Notes under the pieces: model-generated | Seen by the model: the letters and a program-made list of their open reading frames with translations, nothing else | Database searches by the model: none | Told to the model about the DNA's origin: nothing | NCBI GenBank assembly: GCA_018417955.1 | Contig: JACTVC010000009.1 | Location: 744,001-808,000, forward strand | Source: Laccaria trichodermophora | Lineage: Eukaryota; Basidiomycota; Agaricomycetes; Agaricales; Hydnangiaceae | Direction: 5' to 3' | Length of the DNA: 64,000 nucleotides | Made by a program: the position numbers and the translations under genes | In this document: positions 45,293 to 56,880 of the stretch, piece by piece | Layout: each line of letters opens with the position of its first letter | Numbering within the stretch: position 1 is the stretch's first letter

Positions 45293-47905
45293 ATGAAGCA
45301 CTCTTCATCGCGCATAATATCGTTGACATTGGGCAGGATCATACAGTCGCGCGCCACCTACCGTCGTTACACTACCATCAAAGGAACACCCTCTCCGGGC
45401 TCGTCACCATCCCCGCGAATAACAACCACCACTCCAAAGAAACCTTTACAACCCAAACTTACCCCTCCCCTTTCTCAGTCCCCAGGAGTTCATCATGAAG
45501 TCCACGAAGGAACAGTTGCTTTAAACGTACCATATAACCCCCCAGGTGGAGGGGGCCCAGGAATGGGGGGTTCACTTGCAAATAATCCCGCGTTAGGCGC
45601 AATCCTCACCACAATTTTTGGATTGGGAGCTGGTGAGTTATTGTCCCGTCGATCTACCCCAAACATAGCTAATTTGTTTTTGAACGCAGTCTTCATTGGA
45701 GGAATAGTTTATGTGAAATGGTACAAAATGAATGTTTTGTACAAGGTAAGCCTAGTACTATTCACGCACGCGGCATTAGTATCCTCATACATCAATTCAG
45801 ATTGAACGTGCCTTTGCGCCAGGATATGACCCAGCTTTGGAACTCGCAAAGGCTCACACCACTAAAAAACATCCAGGCGAACATGATAAACATGACTTGG
45901 CCTTCAACGAAGACAACAGTCCTTGGACGGAAAATCTACGACGGAAGGAACAAGACTTGATAGACAGTATTGTTCATGGGGAGGAAGCAGGGCACTATTT
46001 CATGCTTCTTGGGCCTAAGGTACGCTCTTGAGTCGAGTATCTGAGAGTCTGACTAAACAATCTCACCCAGGGCTCGGGAAAAGGTACCATGATCTTTGAC
46101 TCTATGGCTGCATGTCAAGCCGATGGAGTGTCGATGTGCGATGCCCACCCAGATCTTGAGGTGTTTAGGTTACGACTGGGTAAGGCCTTGAATTTCGAGT
46201 TCAACGAAGATACCCAGACGGGACTGTTCCAACGACGTGACCCTCGGGAAGGTGCGCTTCATTCACGTATTTCTGTCGAAGAAGTAACTCATTATCTGCC
46301 AACAGGTGGACCTGCTTTGGACATCGAGCGAGGTAATATGAATTTTTGTCTCGTAACACAATTGCTGACGTGTCATTTAGCCATGAACAAGTTAGAGAAG
46401 GTGGCCCTTCGTTCTGCGCAGACGAGAGGTCGCCCTTGGGTCTTGATCATCAACAATATCCATTACTTTCAAAATGATGAAGCAGGCAGGAATATGATCC
46501 TTCAACTGCAGCAAAAAGCAGAAGCATGGGCAGCCAGTGGTCAGCAGTCTTTCTCCTTTTCTTTTATCATTTAGCTCAGACTCATATTTAGGTATTTTGA
46601 CGCTTGTTTTCAGCTCGTGAGTTCAGAAGATATCCATTTGAAGCCCCTCTTACGAGTTGCTAGGGATGACTTCTGGCCATTTCATGTCATGCGTGAGTTC
46701 GTTGCCACATTACATAATTTTCGCTCATCCTGAATTTTGCTCAGGGAAGAACGGGAGTCGGATGCACGTACGACTCGACTCCTCAGTTTCATTTCATATT
46801 TGAAAACAAGTCTTTGTTTTTAGGTCATTTCCATTTATGATCTCGACACAAGGGAGGCTCGGCATGCCGCCACTCGTATACGCAAAACTACTGGGCGTTT
46901 GGTGGAAGATCCGGAAACCGTTCAACGCGCCGTCAATCTCGTCGGCGGAAGGCTGTCGTACCTGAACAAGGTAGTTCTATCCCTTTTTCATCCATGACAT
47001 TCCTGACGCCATCTTAAAGGTCTCAAAAGCTGAGGATATGATTGTGATGGCGAAACATATGCTTCAGGTGGAGCAGGGTTGGCTTCTCAGTCAAATCGGT
47101 AAGCCATATCTGCCTTTGTAATGCCTGTATTGATAGAATGCAAAGGTTTGATACCTGATTGTGACGACGACGTGATGGATGAGGTATATCTCAATCCAGT
47201 CCTTCGTTGTGACCTTCCTCAAGATTTTTAATAGCAAAAATGGAGCTCATGTTCATGGCTACTGCTCCGCGAGTTCGTGAAACTGAGGCAAGAGCAAGAA
47301 AAAGAGCGAGAAGTCAAAATTGCTGCTGGCGAAGTGGACAGTGAAGAAGCCCTCCCACTCCCTTCGTTACCCTACGTATGTTGGGTCGAAACTTCTCCAA
47401 ATCTCTCTTAATTTAAACTCGCTCTCAGTGGAAATGTCGCGAAATTATGACCCGAGCTGACTTTCTAGAAGGTGGGTTCCAATATCTAATATGGACCACT
47501 CTTCTCATGCATTTTTCCATACATAGAATTAGATCGCCTCAATATCATTGCTATCGACGTAAACTTCCCAATTTAAATGACCAAAAAACCTTGCTAATTC
47601 CTCCACTTTTACTCAAGATTCATCACGACGTTCGACCTGATTCTATGCTCATTCTCCAAGCAGCGCAGGAAGTTGTCGAAGGGGATGGGTTTGACGATGT
47701 TTTGGACGGAGTCAGAAGTCGCATAGACGAGATTGAGAGTTTACACAGAACTCGAGAGCTTACAGTTCGCAATCTTTTCTTGGCCTTTACTCAACCCCTT
47801 CGGCTGATCTGATTCTAATTTATTTAGTTCAAGGACCTAGACAAAGGCGACAAAATCAAGCTGTCGGTGGACAAAGGGGGCTCAACAAACTATTGGTCAA
47901 GATAG
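45293..47905 (+). CDS. Mitochondrial membrane P-loop (AAA-like) ATPase, unnamed
   Basis: About 14 exons, first ones 45293-45632, 45690-45745, 45801-46019, 46071-46332, last ending with TAG at 47905. The N-terminus (MKHSSSRIISLTLGRIIQSRATYRRY) is a mitochondrial presequence. A Gly-rich hydrophobic segment follows (ALGAILTTIFGLGAG joined to VFIGGIVYVKWYK), a likely membrane helix. The Walker A motif GPKGSGKGT is assembled across the junction at 46019/46071. A Walker B-like strand PWVLIINNIHYF carries Asn-Asn where Asp-Asp/Glu is usual, so hydrolysis may be weak or absent. Later segments: DDFWPFHVMRKNGSRMHVISIYDL, TGRLVEDPETVQRAVNLVGGRLSYLN, IMTRADFLEELDRLNIIAID and a C-terminal IDEIESLHRTRELTFKDLDKGD. 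I do not know the family name. Confidence 0.8.
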
Positions 47906-48295
47906 TTTTGAGGTTCCAGTTAGCTACTTGTAAATGGTTTTGAGATTTCTTAGACACCCTGCGAGTTTATGACTGTATCATGAAAAAGGTACTTTTTGCT
48001 ACGTCCGTTTGCATACTTAGATTGAAGGCACACGAGGAAGAAGGGAGGAAAGAACACGTTGCCCTTTTTTTGCTGGGCAAGAGGTGTGATGCCATTCGCC
48101 CCTTCAGCTACAACTACTCAGCTGTAACAGCATGTAGGGACTATCAGTACGAAAATGAGACTACATAGTAACACTAAAAGAAAAGTGAACAAGCCAGGCG
48201 CGATTGTCAGAACTTGATTGTTCGCTGGCTTGGGATTGCTGTCGCGATGCTGATGAAAATAACGATATCCCAGGATCCTCTACCTGGCCCAGACT
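47906..48295 (+). other. Convergent intergenic region
   Basis: Between the ATPase stop and the NAB2 stop. No supported gene. Confidence 0.45.
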
Positions 48296-50547
48296 TTACA
48301 CAGTAATGGCAACAGGCTTGGAATCATCCTTCTTGCCTGCGGCCGCTTCCGCCTCCCTCACTGCTCTCTCAACCTCATTCTTCTTATCTTGAATTTCTTT
48401 CATCTGTTTTTCAAGTTTCTCTTTAACTCCTGCTCCCGAGCCGGCTGGATTGTTGAATGTAACGCTCCTATGCGGGCTGGGTCCACCCATGGACCCGGTT
48501 TCAGGCGTCTGTACGTTCACGATGGGACCCGTCGTCGATATACCACGATGGAAGGTGGTTGGAAGGACTCGTCCTTCAGGATGCTGGAAGTGGCATGCTG
48601 CACGCGTGCAGCCGGCGCCGAAGCGGCACTGAGTAGCCCCGTGAGTGCTTTGCGTGCCGCGTGGAGGATGAGAGAATGTGCAGCCAGGTCGGGTACAAGC
48701 CAGACCGAAACGACATGGTGTCAGAGTGGAGGGATGATGATGAGAAGACGTAACACTGGGTGTTGGCACGGATGTCTCGGCTATGATGCGATTGATTAGT
48801 AGGTGCTCGGATTTTGAGCAAAGAGAATAAACGTACCTTGTGGGTTAAGAACAGCTGGGCTAACATGCGCTCTGATACAATCCTTATCCTTACAATCCCT
48901 GCCTTTCTCACACGGATCGTTGCTCAACACTACACCACTTTCTGCTGTGGCCACAGGCGAAGGGTGGGAGTAACGACAATGTGCATTTGTGCATTTGAGC
49001 CCAAACTTGCACAAGGTGGGAGATTGCGGTCGCTCTGGGATGGCGTAAGCTAAACGTTGGGGAGGAGCCGGGGTACCAACCGCGACGGGAGTCGCCGCAG
49101 GGGGGCCAGCAACGAGTGCAGGATTGATGGGAGCTGGGGTGGCAATGACGGGAGGCTCTGGTGCGGTCGATTCGCTTGATGGGGGTACGGCAGCCTCCTG
49201 AGCAACAGATGAGTGGGTCGACGCTCCATTTACAGCTCCTCCTCTGCCTCTGCCCACGCCCCTACCACCTCTCCCTGTACCTCGACCTCTCGCTGACCCG
49301 TTCATGCCACTATTGTTCATATTTCCACCCATCTGGTGACCATGAAAACCGTTGTTTGTGCCATTTTGAAACATGCCCATATCCCCTGGCATACCACCCT
49401 GCATTGGAAACCCTTGTCCTCCGAATTGGCCAGTATTGGGGTTAATGATGCCCATCGACGACGCCATTTGCGCCATCAAGGCCATTTGATTCATCATCAT
49501 CTCCTGCAACATAATGGGATTCGCCATATTCGCCGCGGCCATCACATTCATGTCCATACCACCCATGCCAGGGAACCCCGCCATCATCATGTTAGGATCA
49601 GGAGAGCCATTCACGATGTTGTCAATTCGTGCTTGAATCTCATCACGACCAAACCCAGCTGAGCCATTACTCCGTCCTGAAGCGTTCGCAGGACCACCAA
49701 CGCGGTCCAGTAAGCTGCGGGTGTTTGGCTGGGGGTTTGTATTAGAATTTGACGGTCCGTCGCGGAGCATAGCTCTTGGACCGGTAGGCAGGTCAGTGCG
49801 TCTTGATTTGTTTGGGTGGCTAGGAGAAGGGGAACGGGCGGAAGCGGTTCGTTTCTGAGAGGTGGGAGCGGGAAATGCTTGGGAGATAGCGTGCTGATAA
49901 ACCCCGCTACGAGGGGCACTGACAGCCTTGCGTGACGAGTCATTCGAGATATGGGGAGGCGGGTCTCGTGAAGGTCCTGGATCGCTGGCGTCTGCTTTGA
50001 TTGGAGGAGACTGGGGAACTATGTCGGGACCAGCAGCGCCTTTCGCAGCTTCCTCGAATAGCCAATCGGTGAAACTAGCATCTACGCCTGAAAAAATTAG
50101 GAGTCTACTGCATAGATGTAACGGAGTCATACCAAAGTCGGCGCCGATCACTGAATAAAAAAAGAGGTCAGGGTTGGGCAAAGAAAAGAGAGGGTAGCAC
50201 ATACAGTCTTCTAATTCGCTTGTTATCTGAACTGAGGGCGCTGTCAAACAAAAGTGGATGAACGAAGGACAGAAAGGAACTCACCCGCCGTTTTATTGTT
50301 GATAACCATAATGGTTATATACTCAGCCATGACTGGGTCTGAAGGAGCGGATATTTAAGAAAAGATATGGGTGATGCAGCTGAACAATAACTTACCAGCA
50401 TCTGGACTGTACCCTCGTCTTGTGAGCTCATCTTGGATGGATTGCTGGAGAAAAACATGAGCTGTGATTTTAGAGGAGTTGAAAGGGAATAAAACGCACC
50501 TGGAGAGCAGCTGCCCGTTCTGTGCCAATGGTTAGACCGAAAGGCAT
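48296..50547 (-). CDS. NAB2: Nuclear poly(A)-RNA-binding protein, Nab2/ZC3H14-like
   Basis: Limits poly(A) tail length and escorts mRNA to nuclear export. Start MPFGLTIGTERAAALQ at 50547; exon 1 ends at 50500 and the next gives QSIQDELTRRGYSPDADP(V)MAEYITIM(V)IN, the PWI-like N-terminal fold. A small exon carries APSVQITSELED; then IGADFGVDASFTDWLFEEA. The middle is rich in Met/Gly/Asn and contains an RGG region (SARGRGTGRGGRGVGRGRGG). Four CCCH fingers are visible: CKFGLKCTNAHCRYSH, CEKGRDCKDKDCIRAH, CRFGLACTRPGCTFSH, CRFGAGCTRAACHFQH. This is fewer than the seven of yeast Nab2 and close to the five of ZC3H14. The C-terminus is a charged helix (EKLEKQMKEIQDKKNEVERAV). Several short exons at the 5' end. 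Confidence 0.9.
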
Positions 50548-50711
50548 GATTGAGAGATATAGGGAGGGATAGAGTTGGGTAACGTAGCCAGTCAAGCTTT
50601 CAAGTACTGCACACAGTCAGCGCCGACGAACCAAAGAATACTTTCAATCTCCGACGCTTTCCAATCTATGTACTTTTGTTTACATTGTTTTCTAATCTTT
50701 ATATTTCATCG

Positions 50712-50793
50712 GCATTAATGGGGTAGTGGTAACCTGGGTCGTTGCCATTGACATTGTGTCGACCCGCCGGGGGTTCGATTCCCTCTTAATGCA
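50712..50793 (+). tRNA. tRNA-Gly (anticodon GCC) with an 11-nt intron
   Basis: Acceptor strands GCATTAA (50712-50718) and TTAATGC (50786-50792) pair fully. The T arm contains GGTTCGATTCC (B box). The anticodon stem GGTCG/CGACC encloses 18 nt, which fits a 7-nt loop TTGCCA..T with anticodon GCC plus an 11-nt intron after position 37. After intron removal the length is 71 nt including the discriminator, normal for tRNA-Gly. The A box (TGGGGTAGTGG) is present. Confidence 0.85.
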
Positions 50794-52256
50794 ATTCGTA
50801 GGGTATCAGTCAGTTCGCTGAATTTACTTTTGTTCCCACAACTACTGTTACTGCTGTTTCAAAGAGGCTAGAAGCTCAATGAATGAACCTCGAGAGCCAG
50901 CCCAACTTAAGCTCTGAGCTTTTAGCGTCGCCGCCTTTGCCATTCAGCCTCAAGCTGTTGATCGTTTGAGTCAAAATTCATAAGGAGCTGGTGTATGGGG
51001 TCTATACGCGAGACTATGAGATGTTGCTACATAGCAGCTGGTAGAACGTTAGGCAAGCAGAACATAATGGGCCTTCTGCCTTCGTGCGGAAATGGCGAAG
51101 GAGTTTGTGCGCTTGAAGTTGGTGTGGGGGAATCACAACACGCCTGGTTCTCATTTGATTGTGCAAGGATACATGGAAAATTATTGAAAAGGTTAGTCCA
51201 ACATGCAGACATACACCGTTTGGAAAAGCCCGCGCAGGGCTCCGATAGAACACAAACCGCGCGATGGGATGAGCCTGAGGTGAACCAACGCAACGAGGCA
51301 AACAACTGGGGACGTTATGCGGCCTGTGGCGGTTGAGGGATGAGGCAAAGTTCAGGGAAGAGTTCAACTTGGGGAAGAGTTACCTCAGGACTATTTGTCG
51401 TTAATTGCCATTCAAGTTGTCAATCAACAAGCGTCAATCGATAGCATGGAGGATTCGGATTTGATTTGGACGTTGATGTCTAAAAAAAAACTTGGTTGCC
51501 TCGTAGAGAAACGTTGGATGGCTCCGTTGTTGGCCGTTATGCACATAGCTGCCTTTGGCCGAAAATTTTTCGGGGATCCTAATTTTTCTTCTCGGGACAC
51601 GGATTTTTGTTCCGCTACCACCTGAGTCTAATCCCGGGTAATCAACTCAGAACAGTCAGGGGTCGATCGACTTTGGGGTTCCTTCGCTTGTTAAGTATCC
51701 AAAGAGGAACGTGGTAGCATTCCTATCAGAACTTCCGGTTGGTCACGATGTGATTGATTGACAGAATCTATTAGCAGGTCTAGCGCTTGAAAGACATGTG
51801 TACAGCACGTTTGCTGTAAGGGCCCATCTCGGAAAACTGTTGTTTTCCAACAGGTGGAGATGGACGTGGGAGAGGAAGTGGCAACCGTTGCAATAATTAG
51901 AAACAGACGGCAACATTTGATCAAGCACGTTTTTCATATTTCTCTGTTTTTATGTTGTTTGTAACATATATGTATGGGAAGCCTATCGCAAAAGAGTGTG
52001 AGGTGAAAAGGAATGTGTCGAGATATCTAGGAAAAATGAAGCACAAGGAGTAACTTTGTACCTGCATAAGAAAAGATACATAGGATGCTGGAAATAAAAA
52101 GATTGCAGGATATAGTTTGATTGGGGGTATCTCTGAAAAAAGGTCCGATGTGAAAGTGTACAATGATTGATGCTCGTGCCAGATTATGCAGGGATAACCA
52201 CTTGAGTAAAAGATAGTGAGGGAAATCGAGCAGCAAAGCAAGACGCCACAGCCGAG
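50794..52256. other. Long gene-poor region
   Basis: About 1.46 kb with only short, unsupported open frames on both strands. The right part is probably 3' untranslated sequence of the cyclin gene. I see no repeat, transposon end or RNA gene. Confidence 0.5.
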
Positions 52257-53305
52257 TCACCACCGTGAGGGATGTGCGAAAGCAAACATTTGACCCTTTA
52301 AAGGATGGACGGGCGGCATAATATCCGTAATTGTAAACATCGGTGATGAGTCAACGCCACGGATCTTGGCGCTGTAATCCTCACCGCCCACAGGGGTCGG
52401 TGGCGACGCCGATGAGGCAGGGGACGTCGAATTTGAATAGCTCGGCGATGGGGTGTCAGGCGTATTTGGAGTGCTTCCCCAGGAAGAGACACTACTTGGC
52501 GTAGGTATGTGGCTCGGGTGGGCCGGGTGACCCGGGTGGGGCTTCGCCGGTGAAGCATTCCTTTGCTCGCCAAAGTTGGGGATCGGACTCGTTGTAGAAT
52601 TGGGTTCTGGCATAGGAGTAGCGGAAGAAGAAGTAGCAGCTTTCGCGGCACGTTTCGACACCATAGCGAGCGGATAGTCGGGGTATGATGCCCTGTTCTC
52701 ATAGAAATCCCTTTTCACAGCGGCTTCAAAGTTAGCGAGGATGGGATTATCAACGGTGAGCTCCCAGTCCAGGTAACTGCACATCTCCCTCTCCATCTGG
52801 TTGACCTCGCGAAGATTGAACATGCCTTGGGCCACAATACTCCAGGATTTGTTCGAGTAGGTGTCGTCGCAAATGACCTTAGAGGCTATCATAAACGCAG
52901 AGATAAATAGTCTGTGGCCAGACGATCCTCTTGCGGTTGGAAAACGAGCTTTGAGTCGCTGAAGAAGAACCAGAGAGGCATAGGTGACCGAAGGATGCAG
53001 TTTGGTACGGTGAAGAGCGTAGGCAATGAAGTAGGGAAGCTTTTGCTGCGAGTGCGTCGACGAGGGCGGGTATTCAGGACATGTGAACAGATGTGTGATG
53101 AAGCGCCCGCAAAGACGGGCGATGGGTTCGTGGCCATAGAAAGGATCTGCCTTGGAGGGTGGTGCCTGTGAGGCGTGTGAGTGAAGCTGGTCAGAGAGAA
53201 ATGCTGTGAACTTACAGGAGGCACCGATTGGAAGTTGCGAGGACGAGCGTTGGGAGGGGGTTTTCTCGAATCGGCAGCAGAGGGATGAGGATGGGTAGTA
53301 GCCAT
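52257..53305 (-). CDS. Cyclin, Pho80/Pcl type
   Basis: Two exons, 53216-53305 and 52257-53165, intron 50 nt, 332 residues. The cyclin box: FITHLFTCPEYPPSSTHSQQKLPYFIAYALHRTKL, SVTYASLVLLQRLKARFP, GHRLFISAFMIASKVICDDTYSNKSWSIVAQGMFNLREVNQMEREMCSYLDWELTV. The motif KVICDDTYSNKSW and the spacing match cyclins that partner the Pho85-type kinase. The last 130 residues are Pro/Ser-rich (TPSSVSSWGSTPNTPDTPSPSY) and may be phosphorylated. The start MATTHPHPSAADSRK follows in-frame upstream codons that lack support. Which process it controls (phosphate, polarity or cell cycle) cannot be read from the sequence. Confidence 0.9.
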
Positions 53306-53582
53306 GATGCAGAAAAAGTGGGACAGGTGGAAGATGCTTGAAAAAACCAAATACCTCTGGAGGGAAGGTAAGAAAAGGGCATCAGCTTTTTATAACCCGT
53401 TTTAACTCACCTAGTATCTCAATGTGATGTTCCGAATTGTCCGTTGTAGGCAGTTGCAGGCTGGCACTTTGCTCCCCAACTTTATCGATCACAACAAGCT
53501 GTCAGTGTCATACACAGCCGCACAACGTGTGATTAGTCACCGTCACTATGTAACACTGTACTTACAACAACCGAATCGATAA

Positions 53583-54447
53583 TCAAACAACAAAACCCTT
53601 GTAAAATACCAACGCATCCACATATTCATCTTCATTACCATCCTTGCCTTGCACCCGGCCGGCTCCGGGTATTCTCCCAACTTTTATAAAATTAAGCCGC
53701 TCCCATATTCTGCACAGCATTCACCGGAAAGAGCTCCTCAGAAATGACCGCACTCACCTAACAGATGCAGTGTTATTGACGTAGACAAGATTGAAAATGC
53801 TTGCCCGATATCCGAGCAAGGGGGCGTAGTGGAGAAATGACTTTGCGAGCCTGAGGCCATAACCATTTCCTCTGCGATCCGGTGGCACCACAAAGCCGGC
53901 GTTACAAATCTGTGGAAATAATAAGAGAGGCAATGCGCACCACCTACTGTCACTAAATAATTACTTACATGCGACGAACGGCCAGGGTAATTAGGCTTGA
54001 TCTAATGAATCGGACGTTCAGTTGCGGCAGGTACGTATGGCACTGACGCACATAATAGTACCCAGCTACGCACTCTTCCCAGCTTCTTGTCGCTCTTGCA
54101 TCATCAATATCCACCTCAGCATTACCACCTTCCGTCATCCATTCCTTGGATAATAAGTCACCGAAAATTCCCACAAAGACGTCTGCCGCAAAGAAGTAGG
54201 CTTCAAACGTCGCTTGTCCCATTTCCCCCTCTTGGGGGTATGTCTGTCCATTCTTGATCTCACTCGCGAAGATCTTATTAAGATAGTCCAATAACCCGGG
54301 CACTTGACGTGCGGTGGAAAGGGTCAGGTGGTGTACGGTTATACGGCCGTCTGAGTCGGAGCCCTGGGATTTCGATCCCCATATTGTTGAAGGAAGAATG
54401 GAGATGCTTGAGGTGGAGCTTCGTCTTATCTCGCCGTATGCGGACAT
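53583..54447 (-). CDS. GNAT-family N-acetyltransferase
   Basis: Four exons: 54052-54447, 53969-54001, 53758-53909, 53583-53709; 235 residues. An in-frame ATG at 54474 would add nine; the ATG at 54447 (MSAYGEIRRS) has the better context. The acetyl-CoA site is in the third exon: ICNAGFVVPPDRRGNGYGLRLAKSFLHYA (the R/Q-x-x-G-x-G/A type motif RRGNGYG), followed by LGYRASIFNLVYVNNTASVRIWERLNFIKVGRIPGAG, the usual C-terminal half of the fold. The second exon (33 nt) contributes IKPNYPGRSSH. This layout is like fungal Mpr1-type and related acetyltransferases. The substrate is unknown. The exon order reconstructs the motif without gaps, so the gene is likely active. Confidence 0.88.
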
Positions 54448-54745
54448 GATTGGAGTTGCCTGATAATTATTCACTCAAAAGTGATTGCCTAATACTGTGA
54501 TTCAAGTAAATCCATCGAGATGGGATAAACAATAACTTCGAGCCATTCATTATAGGGTTGTAAAGTCTAAGTGCAACACGTTGTAACTATTCACTGACAT
54601 TTCAAGAGATCCATTGAATCCTCCCATTGTTCACAACACAACAAGCGTTTCCTGAAGCTCTCTTAAATGCGAAGCAGACGGTTAAGGTTTCCAAGGTAAA
54701 ATCAGAACAATATGTCCCAGGTTAGACCACCAGTCTACCTCCAGG

Positions 54746-55758
54746 TCATGATGTCGACGACGTTGTGACGTTCCGCATTGCGTCGAGGTACAAGGTCAAG
54801 GTCCTTCCCAACGTTTTTTGGCCTTGGTCGGCACTGAGCGGTGAGGACTCCCCAAAAAAGACATAGCCAGGAATATACCTGTCTACAAATCTGGTCGAGG
54901 GTAAGAGGTACGACACGAGGATAGCTGATAAGGCGTTGCATACGACTTGACTGCAGCATCTGACATGCCTCGGCCACCATTCTGTTCTTTCATGTATCGT
55001 TCCTGTTCCAGACGCCACTCATAGATGATAGAATACTGAGATTCAGAAGTAGATGGAGGTGGAGTGGCTTTAAGCTGATTTGAACAATGAAAGGTTGTGT
55101 GAGGTAGCGAAGATAAATTACATGCCTGAACAAAAATATCGAAGAAAGTCCAGAGAGAGGCGTATCCTTTTAATTTCTCGTTGACGTTTTCCACGTCAAT
55201 CTTTTTGCCTACTTTATCTTCAGTAAGACTTAGTTTCTCTCTCTCTTCTTTCCAAATTCCGTTCCATCTGCGATCAAGGTCGTCTGAAGAGATGGCTTGG
55301 AAGCAAACACACCAGCCTTCCAGAATAACAACGTCGACAAGTGGCGGTTGAGAGACGATGGTGCCAGAGCCATCCATCCGTAATCGATCGCCATCTCCAT
55401 TGAACAAACTTTTATCGAATCGCGGAATCTCGACAGAGCTGCCTTGCTTGAGGGCATTTAAAACGCGGATACCAAGTTCGACATCGTGCGTGCCCGGCTG
55501 ACCGCGACCTTGCCAAAGTGGGTTGTTTGGATGTGACAAAGCTAAGGAGATGAGATCGCCGTGGGGGAGATAGAGGTCATCTATTGAGATGACAACAATC
55601 CGCAAGTTGTTTGGAGATGCGGATAACGTTTCCTGTACAAGGCCAGACAGATATGACTTTCCTGAACCTTGTGGTCCTTGAAGAGCAACAAAAAGAGGCT
55701 TGGGAACCGCTGAACGATGGGCGAGAATGTGTTTGCAGATTAGTTCAACAGCTTCCAT
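54746..55758 (-). CDS. TDA10: P-loop kinase, Tda10 / D-glycerate 3-kinase-like
   Basis: Three exons: 55126-55758, 54947-55074, 54746-54890; 301 residues. Walker A is GPQGSGKSYL (residues 29-38). Then VVISIDDLYLPHGDL, NPLWQGRGQPGTHDVELG, IPRFDKSLFNGDGDRL and VVILEGWCVCF (Walker B region) match the family that includes yeast Tda10 and plant glycerate kinase. The C-terminal YEWRLEQERYMKEQNGGRGMSDAAVKKFVDRYIPGYVFFG is also family-typical. Intron 1 is 51 nt with a GC donor (CAG|GCATGT) and would read through in frame as an extra 17 residues; alignment with the family favours splicing. Exact substrate unknown (glycerate in plants). Confidence 0.85.
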
Positions 55759-56142
55759 TTGAAAAAAAAAACATGAAAGGCACTAGACTCGCTACCAGTT
55801 CGTTCGGTGGTGATCACAATTTGTTTGTCCCATGTTGTGGCTTTGTTGTGGCTTCAAACATCAAGCGGAGAGTGAAAGGCAAGATCACCACCGAAGGACT
55901 GGGCGGAACGGAGCCAGATTTGTCGAGGTCCCAACGTGTGACACGGCACTTAGTGAAATTTCGCGTTTTGCGCCAAAACTTCAAAATAAGGTGGCCACAC
56001 TTTCAAAAAAGAAATCTCGAGGCACAGATTTCTAATGTACTTGCAAAAGTAATGTGAATGGCATACATTTTAAAAACAAAAAAAAAACTGAGACGATACA
56101 AGGATACAAAGAAGGCGGTGGTGGAGGTGGCAGTGGAGGATT
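55759..56142. other. Promoter region upstream of the P-loop kinase
   Basis: Contains TTTTGCGCCAAAAC (55966-55979) followed by GTGGCCAC (55991-55998), resembling the element in the promoter at 43670-44042. No gene. Confidence 0.4.
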
Positions 56143-56570
56143 TCAAGGAAACGGATGAGGGTAGAATAATGGATTCTGTAGTTGACGAGAAGAAAAAGAC
56201 GATGGGGTATAAGTGGGATAATAATAAGGAATAGGGATATGAACAGGTGGTGCATGCTGCATTTGAGGTAGTTGATGATCATTGGGCTGAGGAGTTGCGA
56301 GCGCCACATATGGATTATTGGATAATAGAGTACAACGAGAACTTGAGGGTCCGGGCCGTGGTTTGACAAGGTGTGGGGGGAATGTTTGGGGTGCATCGTC
56401 GTTTTGGTTGATCCTCGTTCACCCCACTCGCATCGCCATGTCCAGGCTGTAATGCACGCGTTGCACCTCTTGCTGCCCGCGGTTTCAATGGTTTAGGCTG
56501 TTTAGGTCCAACATACAAGCTCTTGAACAAGGCAATGTAGGCTGGATGGACGACGAGGAACGGGAGGCAT
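56143..56570 (-). CDS. Small Pro/Tyr-rich hypothetical protein
   Basis: Three exons, 56517-56570, 56423-56472 and 56143-56341, in phase; 100 residues. Start MPPVPRRPSSLHCLVQEL, then QEVQRVHYSLDMAMRVG, then a Pro/Gln/His/Tyr-rich tail (PNDHQLPQMQHAPPVHIPIP, YYYPTYTPSSF) ending in YPHPFP. Unspliced frames are shorter or interrupted; the tail reads as a single open frame only in this model. No signal peptide, no family. The splice model relies on reading frame and weak splice sites, so moderate doubt remains. Confidence 0.45.
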
Positions 56571-56880
56571 GGGGCAGATGACGGTCGACACAGAGCAGAT
56601 TGATGAAATTTCACCAAGTCCTGTGTCACAAAGTGTGACCTCGACAAAACTGGATTCGTTCAGCCCAGCCGTTTCTGAACGTAGCCTGCGGAGTTTGAAA
56701 GAAACGGTTGGTCACGAGCCTAGAAAGGCACAATCGCAATTGCTTGCTTTCGATCTCCGCCTAAATAAAAATTGACAACGTCGTTCACGGTTCAACGTTG
56801 TGCCCAAGTTTCCAGGCGTGGTCAGTGTCCACTCTGGTCTAACCCCCAAGTCCCTGAACGACCCACTCCTAACGACAACT
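56571..56880 (+). other. Divergent promoter of the small gene and RER1
   Basis: 310 bp without a supported gene. An in-frame ATG at 56800 could extend the RER1 N-terminus, but that extension is not conserved-looking. Confidence 0.4.

Noticed and set aside
50794..52256. Possible transposon remnant or non-coding RNA
   Set aside because: No terminal repeats, transposase-like frames or clear hairpin arrays could be seen by eye.
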